The notes beneath the pieces were generated by a model. That model made no database searches, had not been told where the DNA came from, and was given only the letters and a program-made list of their open reading frames with translations. This document shows, piece after piece, positions 24,337 to 36,856 of a stretch of DNA of 64,000 nt (the stretch's first letter is position 1; each line of letters starts with the position of its first letter). The stretch comes from Paramacrobiotus metropolitanus. Taxonomy: Eukaryota > Tardigrada > Eutardigrada > Parachela > Macrobiotidae. A program made the position numbers and the translations under genes. The stretch lies in contig NW_026570230.1 of the NCBI RefSeq assembly GCF_019649055.1, forward strand, positions 1,302,001 through 1,366,000. The letters run 5' to 3'.

Positions 24337-25108
24337 TTTTCGATGCAGTAACTAAACCGTAAATAAAGCACACAGAGCGTTCGGATCAGCCACAGCTGAA
24401 ATTTCGTAAATTCTTTAGTATACTGTTTCCTTCCGATTTTTAGTATACTGTAATAAAGCTGATCACTGCGGGGAGGGGTCGAGGCACCGGCTTACAACAA
24501 GAGTAATTGTATAACCATCCACCCCGGCGCACCGGACATGCTGCTTGTTGTGCAGTTCGAAAAGTGCATTGGGAGTTTACATAAATGTTTTCCCTGGATT
24601 CGCTGACACGACAATATAAAATGCTTACATGCACTGGTGACGCCGTGACGTACGAGTATTATCAAACGTTTCTTTTAAATATGAGCTTTGAAACCAAAGG
24701 GTTGGGCGAAGCCTACAGCCTACTGTGTCACGAAAAAACTTCACAACAGTTAGAATTTCAGAGCTTTTTTTCAGCTGCCAATCTGAAAGCAAACTGATCT
24801 GTCCTAAACATTTTTCTTACTTCAAAATACCAGTCAAATTTACTGGCCTATAATTATAGCATCTCGCTGAGGATACTGGTGGTAATACTTGCGTAATAAG
24901 GATATCGGGTTTCAACACATCACAAAAACTATTCGTAATTTGAGCTACAGTGGTGTATAATTATATAGTTCAAAAAGGCGCAAAATACTGAAGAAAAAAT
25001 CAAAACATACGATTCCACTTCTTGCATCATCGTTGTGCAACAGATACTGCACTTGGAAATAAATTACTTTAGCATTATAAAAACCATCTAGAAACTTTGG
25101 TAAGAAAA
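24337..25108. other. Intergenic between IR and SLCO genes
   Basis: No gene is recognised. The promoter of the IR gene and the 3' end of the SLCO transcript should lie here. Confidence 0.4.
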
Positions 25109-28100
25109 TCACAGTTGAGATCGATTATCACAAAGAGGCGCAGTTGTGAATTCTTTTTGTGGCACTGATCCTTTTTGTTCCGATTCAATCCCATTGCCGC
25201 CCATTTGAACCATAGACAATGTAGACACGGGCTTGTCAAGCTCGGTCTCATTTTTATCACGATCGAAGGATAGATTGCGGACCCGGTAAGCTATCTGCAA
25301 AAATAATTGAATTTGTAGAATTTCCAGATTGCGGTTTGAGCGTGTGATTACAAAGAGGCACAAAAACCAAGAGCATTGGCATACGGCATTATAGCGAGCA
25401 TATGCGATTCCTCCCAGTTTATTTATCGCCGCATACGTAAAACCTATGTCTTGATATCTTTGAAGTTTTAATATTCTCGGTATAATATAAGTTTTAATAA
25501 CTACAACCTACTAAGTTCTCAGTTTTTATGTGTGACCTTTCTTGTTTTGAACATGAAGGCCAGATGGCATGGCGACAAAGATCACTAGTTTCTTGGGTTC
25601 CTTGTATTGTTTACTCACCATTAGATCGACCACCAAGTTAATCAAGCGACACACTCCTATGCCAGTATGTAATTTCCATCGGAAGTCGCCGACACGGTAC
25701 AACCAGCACGCTCCTTGGGTCCCACAAGAGTCTGTCTGCCACAAATGACAGGAGGAATCAATCAGCTTTCCAAAAATTATCGGAGCCGGTAAGAAGCCGA
25801 AGAGAGTCAACAGGAGCGAAGACACAGAATTTGCCAAACTTTTTAAATCGTAATCCACAATTCTGCAATTAAGATTATTAGAATCCCACCGCACGGATTG
25901 CACTTCTGCTTATGGTCATGTTGTTTTAAAAAACTGGTCAAATACAGTAATACCTATACGAGAAATAGTACACGTACCTGAACTGTAGCATTACCATTCC
26001 CGCCATAGGTATTCCCATCGCCAACTTTGCCACGCTCATCAAGGCGACATAAATGACGAAGTTGGGACATTTAACCGGGCATATCCCATCCCGTACAGAT
26101 GATAAGTGCCGCGATTTGAAGCGGCCTTCCTTGCGATGAGATAACTGATATAGCAAGCTTTCGTTGGAGTGGGTGTCATTGCCAGTGCAAGAACATTCGA
26201 AGTAATATGTCGTCTATTAAAAGAGACCATCTTGCATCGGTAACTACCGTATTTCCTTACGGGCTTTTTGACGAGCTTAAAGCTTAAACAAGTTTCGGCA
26301 CACATACTGCGTTTATTTTCTGGGAAGCCTTGCATCCAGCCACACAAGAGTTGACAATCGTTGTTCGAGTGGAATAATCACAAACAGGATCAAATTCGTA
26401 GTCCTTACAGTTGCACCCTTGGTACACAGAGCAAAGGTCACTGTTGCTTCTGAAATCAGGGAAACAGTTTGTAAAAAGGAACAAGGAGCACATGCACTTT
26501 ATTACACTAACATATTGTATGGGTTCGGGACATCATCTATGCCGACAATTTGTTGACGGTCGCAGCCGAGTCCGACAGCGCCGAAATAGCAAGCGGCCCC
26601 AACAATGGATGATACGGCCATCAAATAGCAGATATGGCGCGGTGCCAATTGGAATCGCTTAACAACGTAACCTCCTAATACTGTGCCAATAAAGCCCCCA
26701 AAAATCGGCGGTAACCCTGCAATGTCATTCAAATTAAAAACACGAAGTGGCGTTTTCTTGTCTGCTTCGCAGTCAGCGAAAACATTCCGTCGCGGACTCG
26801 CTGTGCAAATTACGTATTATTCGTGTACTATAAATTTGTAATTAACGGTATAGTGAGGGACCATACACAAACTACGTACAGAACGAATTTTCGGGAACGT
26901 AGTTTATAGATAGTCCCTTACAGTATCTTCCTTTGTGTAACTTGATGCTTGTGCCGTGCTAAACCACCCCCCTAAAATGTGCGAATCAGAATCGTGTAAC
27001 ATTTTGGTTACAGACTTTTCCCTAGACCTGACGAAAACAAGCCGTAAACTAAATAGTGTACAAAGACTAGTCTTTGTAATTATTCTAGTTTAACCGACTG
27101 CCAACTGGTGTCAGTCCGCTCCGGAAAATGTTGAGAATTTACCGGAATACCGAAGGCACATAGTGATGTCAGTAATGTCATATAACCATCGTAACCTCTA
27201 TCTAAACTGTTATGCTTTGCAGTTTTACTGTCGTCACGACCGCACATGTACTGGATAATATTATGTAGTCCAATCCTTCCCTAAGCTGCTGTACGAGCAT
27301 CATGAAATTAATATGGCATCTCCAATCGTGAAAGAATAGCTTTACCTCCTTGTAAGTTTACGGCTGATTGCGACAGTTGATATTGCTCTTTCATAAACTT
27401 TTGGCCAAACTGTAAGAATCCTGAAATATAAACAAAAATATTTTTATAAATGCCGCATAACTGAATTTGTTCGTAAACTCTTAGCAGCGCATCGGAAGTC
27501 AATAAATGCGATAATTAAAATTATGGCTGCAAGCTGTCATTCTGTTACCTGATAGAACGAACCCATTTATCAACTGACTGGTAAGCTTCAACAAATAAGT
27601 CGTATTCTTTCCTAAACGCATCAAGTTTTTTGGCAAATCTGCAAAAAGCCAAAGTAATCAGCTGCTGTACACGCTGCAAACATTTGCCGAACAGCGGAAC
27701 AAAGTTGTTTTTTACCGGCAAATGTGACAGGCACTTGCTTTGGGCGATCAATAGGTTTTATGTTCTGGCTGGCTTCTTCGTTATCGTTAGGTTTGTTTTT
27801 TCCGCCCTTCCTCGGAATAGCAGACGGAAAACACTGCAATATAAACCAAACGCATGAAGAAGTGTAATTGTTTCCGGTTGCATTTGCCAACGGCTACGTT
27901 ACACTGTCAAAGTTACTCAAATTTCGAAAGAACTGTAAGCAAGTTTTGGTTTTTTTTTTATGAAAACTTACACTCAGAATAACAGCAAAGATGCACGTTC
28001 CTACCCCGCTGACAATAAAGCCTAAAAACCAGGCCGAAATCCAACGCGGATCTGATGACAGCAAATCCGGCTCTGTAATCAGTGCAATGCACAACAATTT

Positions 28101-30795
28101 GAGCATTGGGAGAGATGTTAATTTTTTATTATTATTGATCTGCAAGATATTATTGAAGTTGCCGCATGCTGTTACCGATAGTCATCCGGCTCTGTAATCA
28201 GTGCAATGCACAACAATTTGAGCATTGGGAGAGATGTTAATTTTTTATTATTATTGATCTGCAAGATATTATTGAAGTTGCCGCACGCTGTTACACTTAC
28301 TTGAAAAATTGAAGAAAATGGTATTGAAAACAGCAGCCAATCCAAGGCCTAATAAAGGCCCGAAAATTTGTCCGGAAAAGGAGATGGCTAAAAATTTGTC
28401 GTCAGTTGGTAAAGCATGACTAAGAACGCCCATTATTTGCAGCTATCATCAGTAACAATAATATACTAACCGTAGTAAATTGGTGCATTGGACGCCTTCA
28501 CGTTATCATCGACGAATGGCGTGCCCAGAATAATCGTGGCCGCCGTACCCAGACCAATCAGAAATTCGGCAACACTGAGCACACTGAGTGCACCATCATG
28601 CATCCACTGGTGGTTCAAACGAGCGTTTTTTCCGCATGTGTCGTTGTGCTTCGCCACGGTTGTCACATTGTCGGCCATGCAGAATTTATCACTGGCGGCG
28701 GTTTCCAGAACAGTGGTCGCCATGAGGGAGTTCTCGGTGACGGGAAACATGATCTCCGTTGAGGCTAGCAAAAGGAATCCCAGCCCGACAAGAAACGATC
28801 CACCAGCGATCCATCGCGGTCGGTGGCCGGCTCCGCCGAAATGACCGATAAGCAGCGCCACGCATATTTCGCTAAATATAATAATATTTCAATCATACTA
28901 TTTGGCTCGATGAAATTTGATTCAAAATTTGTATATCTTAAACCTCCAGGGAGAGTTTTGGACAACAAACCCGAGTAAAACAATTTGTAAAAAATACGTT
29001 AGCTACACGTTAGTTAAAGGCCAAAATTCGAACATGTTCGAATTTTGGCCAACGTGTAGCTAACGTATTTTTTACAAACTGTTTTACTCGGGAAACCCAA
29101 AATAACTTCTGTAGCCATTAATTGTACACTTATGTTGAGCAACCTACAGAACAAGGATTAACTCCTGAACGTAAGAGATTGTTAGTGAAGAATTAACTTA
29201 TGTAGATGAACACGCAGTGGTATATGAATTGCTTGCGCGAGCCAAATCACAAATTATTTATCATTTGTCTGGGTTAAAAAGGTGCGGCTTTTGATACCTG
29301 ACGTCGCGCATTGCTTTTGCAATCCCAATCGATGTCGATTTGAATCCAAAGCGCCTCTCCATTGACGGAAGGACAGCTCCAAAATACGAAATTACGGTAC
29401 CTGTAAACAATTCACGCATGCAAAACAACTTATTCGACCTTTAGATGATCACCACCTGCTTGAAAAAACTAAAATGCATTACTATCTGTACTATCCTTTT
29501 TTGACATTTTCCGAGAATTCAGCACTACCATTAATTTTTAAAATTCGGTCTCTAATACTTTAAAGCTTGGCGAATAGATAGACGTTTAGAATTTCATTGC
29601 AGCTTAAAGTAAATACCATCTAATTCGTCTGCTAGTTTATCTAATTTACTTGTACGTAATACGAATCAAAACTTTTGAGTTAGTTTCTCAAGTTACCGTA
29701 TCCATTCAGAAAAAAAAATTTATTTTATTTGCTTTTAATCTGCTCGTACCAGTGTTAATCGCGGTAAAATGTTTTCGATAGATTCGTATCGATGGTTCTC
29801 AACCAGTTCATAAACGCCCAAGCTTGTTATAATATAAAAATTCTTTTTAAATTGCAGCTTCTTTTGTACGACCTATAGCACACGTGAGTTCTTATGTTTC
29901 CAGTCGATGATGTAAATGTTAAGCAATGGAGACAACGTCAGCTGTACCGATATATTCCATAAAGCTCATCATCTCTTCATTATCCTTACCGGAAACGAAG
30001 CGTGGTGCGTGTTACATTTACCCGAAAACAGTATAATCACCAAATTTGATGGAGTTTAAAAGCAAAATGCAAAGTAATCAAATTTTTTCTTCATCTTCGT
30101 ATACCATTAAAACTACTGAAAACTACTGAAAACTACTGAAAACTACTGAAAACTACTGAAAACTACTGAAAACAACTACTGAACACTACTAAAACTACTG
30201 AAAACAATATGTACCGGGACGTGATCAGAGGGTACGTGGCCGTGCGTATTATGCAAGTACATCGTATAATTATTCTTTTTCGTTGTTGCCCTTTTAAATT
30301 GTTTGGGTGATAGCAAAAGTATTAAACAGATATCAATAACTGTGTAATAATAATTACTTCATTTAGTCAGCAATTACATATAGTCAACTTTACTTCTTTA
30401 CTATTAAGACTTTGTAATTTAATTACATATAGTTAGTGCGCGCTGCGCGGTAATAACTGCTGTACGTACCTTTGAAAATTCCGAGACATACGTATACGAT
30501 TAGAAAAACCTGAAAATCAACCGGAACATTGCGTATATTATGTAGTTTTGAACTTGTATTAATAACGAAGCTGTACACAAATTAATTATATCTTCTACAA
30601 CTATGCAACAACATAAAGAATAGGTTATTTACTAACCTTTATGTTATTGCACAGTTGCAGCCATGGTGGTTTGTAGCCAATCATTCCGCATGCCAGATCA
30701 GGCTCCTCGTATATCACAGCAGGAGCTCCACATCGCCGTTGTTTCTTGCGCTGCGCGTTGACTGCTATTGATGTTTCCTGCTCCTTGTAGGCCAT
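25109..30795 (-). CDS. Solute carrier organic anion transporter (SLCO/OATP family)
   Basis: Seen: about 14 exons. Those joined in phase are 30795-30637 (start; cytoplasmic N-terminus and CGMIGYKPPWLQLCNN), 30509-30470 (40-bp exon, VFLIVYVCLGIFK), 29400-29298, 28871-28471 (GHFGGAGHRPRW signature), 28387-28301, 28072-27972 (SSDPRWISAWFLGF) and 27833-27673. Further exons are 27420-27346, 26716 to about 26515, 26449-26308 (Kazal-like extracellular loop, CNCKDYEFDPVCDYSTRTT), 26213-25978, about 25880-25619 (IIFGKLIDSSCHLW) and C-terminal exons ending at 25109. Exon joins between 27670 and 27420 (TM7 region) are not resolved. Known: 12-helix sodium-independent transporter of amphipathic organic anions at the plasma membrane. 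The substrate is not predictable here. Confidence 0.9.
28065..28294. repeat. 111-bp tandem duplication over an SLCO splice acceptor
   Basis: 28065-28175 and 28184-28294 are identical except one base (T at 28167, C at 28286), separated by 8 bp. The first copy contains the acceptor and first bases of the exon encoding SSDPRW. The second copy is a decoy acceptor inside the intron on the minus strand. Confidence 0.95.
28970..29092. repeat. Long imperfect palindrome in an SLCO intron
   Basis: Arms from 28970 (CCCGAGTAAAAC) to 29092 (GTTTTACTCGGG) pair with one small interruption. The centre 29019-29050 is a perfect 32-bp palindrome with core GAACATGTTC. It could be a foldback element. Confidence 0.9.
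30111..30203. repeat. Minisatellite, 10-bp unit AACTACTGAA
   Basis: There are six exact copies at 30111-30170, then degenerate copies to about 30203. It lies in an intron of the SLCO gene. Confidence 0.95.
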
Positions 30796-33700
30796 GTTTA
30801 CCAGTAGACGTTGCGGCGATCAAATGGAAATAATCACAAGGAACCGGTGTAGGCAAAAACACCCATAAGCGCGAAGATGTGCATACAGGTGCTCTTCTGG
30901 ATTTACCAATCCATATATAATTGCACGGATGTTGCGTATGAGTTGGGCCTATTATTATCGCGGTACATTGAAAAACTGCAGTAGACCCATCTCGTCAACA
31001 GCACAGCATCGCGGATAAAGCTGCGCACATGCGTATGAATTTTATTCCTCTACAGCAATCATAATCAAATATCGATTCCTTCTGCTGTAGATAACAATGA
31101 GATCAGGTGTTTTCGGATCGTTGCATGCCGCAATCGGCTTAACAGCAAATAAAATATTAGACACTAATAGGAAAAAATATCAAGTTAAAAATCCCATAAA
31201 ACGCGCTCCATAATTATCTACTGTATAATTTATTCAGTACGAGTTAGTAGAAGTCATGAAATCAGTTACGATCGGTTCCAACAATTCCAATTGTGTAGTC
31301 GTGTACCTCTGCGCAAGGCCGACGATAAAAGAAACCATACAGCGAGCCTGAATATACCTGTGTGATTTTCGGTTGTTTTCTTCGGGTACTGATTTCTTCG
31401 TTATGCTTTGTTGAACGCCGGATAAAAAACACGACCGCCGACAGCTATACTCTTCAAAGTCGAAAAACCTGTTAAAAAACATGAGAAGTGTTTGGCTGCA
31501 AGCTAAAGTTTTGACTACTACCGGTAGTTTGCTGTGAGTTATACGTGCTATATTGTACGCAAAAGGCATAATATTGCCCATGTTTGTTTCATTTGATCAT
31601 GTTTGTTGAGCGAAGCTCGCCTTGCACATATTGAGAAATTAAAATAATTAATATTGCCCATATTGTTATTATGGCAGTTATTGTACCCCTAACAGAATCT
31701 CTGACAAACTGCGCGTATTCGCATAGTGCAATCGGTGAAAATGTAACAATACAACGGCGTATGCATTATACATAAAATGCATATATGTACAATACACTAT
31801 GCGACGTAGACGAAAATTGTACGAAAAGTGTATAGAAAACAATTTCTGATTCTGTACATAATTACAACACATTGGAATAATTATAAAATAAATAGAAATT
31901 TAAAGAAACGTGTATAATATTTAAAAAGATATATTTGCAAGGGTGCTATTGCCAAATAAACAATATAGATGCGTTTTAACAGTGAGCGATGCAGTATTTG
32001 TTGATTTGTCCGCAGAATGAGTTGTTGCAGTACCACTCTACCGGAAAATCACGTGTCGCAGAATTTGTTTTAATTACCGTTGCTAACATAAGGAACGTTA
32101 TACTGTAGGTCTGGATTATTCACGAAAACTGTAATTGCAAGCCACACAGGTCGTGCAGATGCATTTTTCGAGTTAAGTCACCATCGTGTACACTATACAG
32201 TACATACTGTCCTATTCTCATAATTAGACGGTAGTATAAATTAACTATCGAGAAAGATAAAACCACGACACTTCATCGTTGATATGTGGCAATTGGAGAG
32301 AACCAATATAACTGGCATCGTTTGTGCATGATAACGTGTGAAGCGGGGGATTCTTCACATGCCGGTGCCCGTGACTGCAACCGGCAGGAAGGTGAATGCC
32401 GATGGCCATGGGTGGATAAGTGATCGTTCACTGAAATTGCATTTAACTTCCTGCCGAAGTTATTGTGCACCATAAGGAAAATTTTAAACCAGAATACACC
32501 GTATTATCATGTATACGTACTCCCCGCCATGGATTCGCCTTCTAAGATCGTCGAAACAAGTAGACAAATTGATTCAGTCATGGGTTGATAACTTACTTGA
32601 CATCGATTCATGCCAAAATTGATTATACAGTATTATGTACTAATTACTTGTGACTTTCGTGAGTTTGTTTATCGACAACATTTCCCAAGATTGGGGTATC
32701 GAGCCAGCAGATACCAGCACTGGCCATATACCAAACTAACTGTTTTGGTAATATCGAATTCGCCACACATATCCGAATGAAAAAAGGTCGCGCAATTTTT
32801 TTAAAAAAAAGACATACTTTTAAAGCCAATGTCAGCGCGACCTCTTTTACGGGATCCAGTAGCTTCCGCATATTGGTTACGAATACCATTGGCTTATGAA
32901 ATTTTAAAGCCATCTACTTTATTGTTGGTAAAACGCTAATTGACTTCCGGTTTTTGAATCGCCGCTATTCAATCGCGGTCGGTTTTCAAACGTATGCACG
33001 AACGCTTGCCAGTGTTTCTCTGTATACAGCAAGAAAATCAATAAAAACGCCGGACATACCAACTTACAGGTCCCATATACATATTTCTATTCTATAGAGT
33101 AACTCTTAATATTATAAATCTGTATACGAGTTTTATACAAAGGTCGTGAAGCGGGGAGGTAACGCAGCTGACGGACTGATTTACTAAAACGACTGCCTCT
33201 CCTGGACGGAGTGCGATCGATATTACTGTACTTTCAGACAAGTTTGAGTCGCTAAGTATTTTGTTGTGGAGGGATAGGCTGAATAGTGGATACTATCATG
33301 ATAACGCGCGGAGCTATCTCACGGAGCTATGATATCACGTATCCACAAATCAGCTAACTAGTTTCTGGAAAGTACTTAATACGAAACCTATTATATAGAA
33401 GCCGTTTACGAGCTGTGGACTATAACTAAAGCGCAAGGAAAAAGTGATGAGCCCGTAGTGCAGTGATAGCCGAAACCGCTCACCAAAACGGGTATCGAAA
33501 TGTAAATCTCCGGGTTGTCTGGTTTCATGATGTCCAAATTATCCAGACTAAAACGTAGCTAATTATCACTCCGTACGAGTTGGAACTAGGAACTGAGGTA
33601 CGATCTGGATATACGAGCGCAAAATTCTGGAAAGGCAGAGCCCGTAGGCCATTGTGAACGAACCAGTTGTTATCCTTCAACATGATGAAATTTGGGTAAT

Positions 33701-34897
33701 AACATCCTGTAATTACGCCTATGCGGTACGAGAGTGGGCGATCGCTAAACGCTAGCAGCGCAAGTGCAGTTCTCACGAATGCCCAGCGGAAACAACTTCT
33801 GTAATCAAACAACTTATATCTTTGGTTTTGCACCCACTTAACCGAATTCTCGTAACTGTTGGGCTCAAAATTCCCAAACTTGGTTGAAGTTTACGAATTT
33901 ACTTCAAAGCCGTGTGACCTCATAACCTATGAGTTTTTGAACCCCCTGGCTACAGGATCTTGTATCTGTTGATTTTACTTTTTTTCCTCTATGAATCGTA
34001 TTTCTAATTGATTGTACGCACGTACACTATTGTTATAATTATATTATTATGGCATCAGACGTGACAGCAGTCACAGAACCCTGGCTTGCAGTTTCACCCT
34101 TCCGGACGCGTACGTAGAAGTCCCACTCTTGTTAATTTCCAATATCGCGCCTTGTTACAGACTTGTCACACGAGGGTTTTGTACTACGGGTCTGCATTAC
34201 GGGATATGAAGAAGTTACGGGATTGTCTAAGAAATACGACGATGACGTGATCGCTGCATTTCACCTGCGCAGTTGTGCTGTGTAATCTTTCTTATTAATT
34301 TATTCCCAGTACTATAGTGGTGTACAAAGGAAAGTACGGAAACCTCCCTTGTGGAAGAAAAAATTCCGTAATCTGCTAAGTAAACTGACTGTCGTTGGGG
34401 TTGATATGTTCGTGATCTTACACCACCCGGCTGCCTCATGTTAATTTGAGAATAGCTTTGCAGTCGCTGTTTCCAACTCGTGCCAACCCTCGTTTCTAAA
34501 TATAAAATTTTATCCTGGAGATAGAAAATACGCCGTAACGATTTTCGTAATGCGTAGCGGTAGTATCGTCAGGTGTGACCCTTACTAATTTTACGGACGC
34601 TGATTGGTCATACCAGGAAGCCTGCTGAATTGAGCTAATTCGCTGCTTCAGTTTTGCGGAACTTGGCCATTTGCGACACCGTTAGCCTTTGGTACTTGCT
34701 TGTTAGCGATGATAATGAGAGACCTACTCAAAGTTGTAAAACTAATGATCGACGTAATGCATCATATGACGCATCTCGTCTCTGCTCCGTTTACAATCGT
34801 ATAAAAGCGACCTGGAGGAATTTCGTGGAGCTGTCGTATTTGCGGATACTCACTTTTGATTGCATTAAATATATCGGTAAGTCTCACCGTTGTCAAC
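30796..34897. other. Intergenic, no confirmed gene
   Basis: Minus-strand open frames at 31234-31581, 32644-32913 and 33525-33833 have no recognisable domains. The one at 32913-32819 is followed by a donor-like GTATGTC and could be a stray exon. The upstream control region of the SLCO gene and the 5' end of the GPCR at 34898 lie here. Confidence 0.4.
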
Positions 34898-36148
34898 ATG
34901 CTGCCAAACCGATCTCAAGATCTACATTACGACATTGACTGGAACATTACACAGTACCAGACAACCGGTCAGTTTGAAGCGTTCTTCGGAGTTTCGACAA
35001 CGGTCTGCACGGTGACAATTCTGTTCTACCTGCTCTTGATCATGATTCTGGCACGTAAGACCAATTTATTAAGTGGCTCCAGTTTTTTAATCATCCACCA
35101 ACTGACGATGGAAATTCAGATCATTGGCATTCATTTCCCCATCTACATCGGGGGACTGCACCAGGCCATCTACCGTAAAGTGCGCTACACCGACGAATTC
35201 TGCCGACATTACATGTACGCCTTCATGATCACCGTCACCGCTGTCCAATGGGGATTCTTCAGTCTGGCTCTGAACCGCTTTGTCGCCATTCACAGTCCGC
35301 ATAATTACAAAAAGTGGATCGCCAAGAAAGTGCTGTGCGCCATGGGTGCCGGGTCGTGGATCATCGGAATCGCCTGCTACATGTATTTCTACCTGGGTAA
35401 TGAAGGGAGTTTTGTAGCATTGGTGCCCTACGGAGAATGCGATTTCGGGCATGCTGGTGGTCCGGTGTTCGGTATTATGGCGGTGATCAGCACGTACCTG
35501 CCGTTGTTCCTCACCGGTGTGTTGTACATTACGCTATTTGTCAAGGTGTATCTGATTGGACGCAATCGACAAGTGGCGACGGATAAAACGCAGAAAGACG
35601 ATGTCCGCCTGAAAGCCTTTAAGAAACGTGTCCGATTGGCGCGATTGCTTTTCACGACGACCATTGTGCATACAATCTGCTTTGCCACTATTCCCGTGAT
35701 GTATACGGCCATGCCGGAAAAAATGCAAGATCAGGTCATTCGGGAGTGGGTACGGCTGGCCTATTTCTGTGCTTATGTGTCCACACCGGTAAGCGCATCA
35801 TCAAATAAAGAAAAAATTTTGAGGCTGCACTACGCCGTACTCTGGATTTTGTAAGGCTATGTGACGTAGTTTTTTGTACTGGTTCTGCTGATCACGCCAT
35901 GTTTGAATTACACAATATTTGCTTGAACTATTGAATTACTGTTGGTATTATTGTCGCAGGTGCTTTACTTTACGATGAATGCTGATGCTTGGAATGGACT
36001 GAAGAGTATGTTATGTGGATTGGGCCGACGAGGAGTTCTCCGCGATGATAGCCACCATGGAACGGCGATTGACCACAGCAGTAGCGAACGCAGCCCAGAT
36101 AAATCGAAAAGCGCTACAACGAAGGAAGTCGTGATAATGGACTCATAA
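34898..36148 (+). CDS. Divergent rhodopsin-like GPCR
   Basis: Seen: exon 1 34898-35788 and exon 2 35960-36148 (donor GTAAGC, acceptor TCGCAG) join in phase 0, about 359 residues. Seven hydrophobic helices are visible. Asn sites (NRS, NIT) lie in the outer N-terminus. TM3 ends SLALNRFVAI, where the DRY motif is replaced by NRF. A basic third loop (KKRVRLARL) precedes TM6, which lacks the usual CWxP. TM7 ends TPVLYFTM, a variant of NPxxY split exactly by the intron. The tail is short, with Ser/Lys. An alternative Met at 34856 adds 14 residues, but MLPNRSQDLHYD is the more natural outer start. The ligand is unknown; the family resembles orphan invertebrate class A receptors. Confidence 0.88.
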
Positions 36149-36856
36149 ACAATCTAATGCTTTTAAATATCATTTCGCACATTAAAGTTAACTCGTTTTG
36201 TAAAATTTCGCTTGGTAGCTGAAACAATATTTTTATGATATTATAGTTCATTACGCTCGGAAGAACATGATCAGAGCTAGGGTACCGCCGTACCAGTTTA
36301 CATACGTTAGTAACGTTAGTCGATAATATAAATATTTGATAGCGTCTTGTTTACAATCAGCGTGCACTGTAGAGTAATAACTTCTAGTAGTACCATAAGT
36401 TGGTGTGTGATACAGCTGTGTTGACTATTTATATATATGTATGGATCGGTTGTATCAATTTTCACATTTTTTAATGATAAGTACAATGTACAAAAGCCGC
36501 GAGACGAAGCAAGTTTGCTTCGGTCGCTTGCACGACAATCATTTACGACACCTGGTCAAAAAGCTCCTGCCAGAGAAGTGTTATTCGGCTTTCAGAAACT
36601 GTTCAAACTTCAGGGAAATGTTATTTCGAGCAACTTTGTACAACGATGAGAATTTGTAGTGTACAAAAGGTACTAGTATTACCGCTGATAACCCGCCATT
36701 TCGGCGACCGTAGTTAAGTCGTACAGACATGATGTCGAGCTTAGCGTTTTGAGAAACCGTCTTAGCTTTCTAAAATTTCTTAAGTTTTCCTAAGCCTCTT
36801 TGGTCTGTTTCGTACGTTCTCAAGTTCAGAGTTTCAAAATTTCTAATACAGTGCGA
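36149..36856. other. Intergenic, no gene seen
   Basis: 3' flank of the GPCR. The short open frames at 36437-36659 overlap each other in different frames and have no family support. Confidence 0.4.

Noticed and set aside
30111-30203. Possible CRISPR-like array
   Set aside because: It is a 10-bp minisatellite without spacers, in an animal intron.
31234-31581. Minus-strand 115-codon frame upstream of SLCO
   Set aside because: No recognisable domain, and it does not join the SLCO exons in phase; the SLCO start at 30795 is sufficient.
33440-33520. tRNA-like stretch
   Set aside because: No acceptor stem closes and the T-loop consensus is poor.
35087-35728. Several minus-strand frames across the GPCR
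   Set aside because: They are shadows of the plus-strand seven-helix coding frame.
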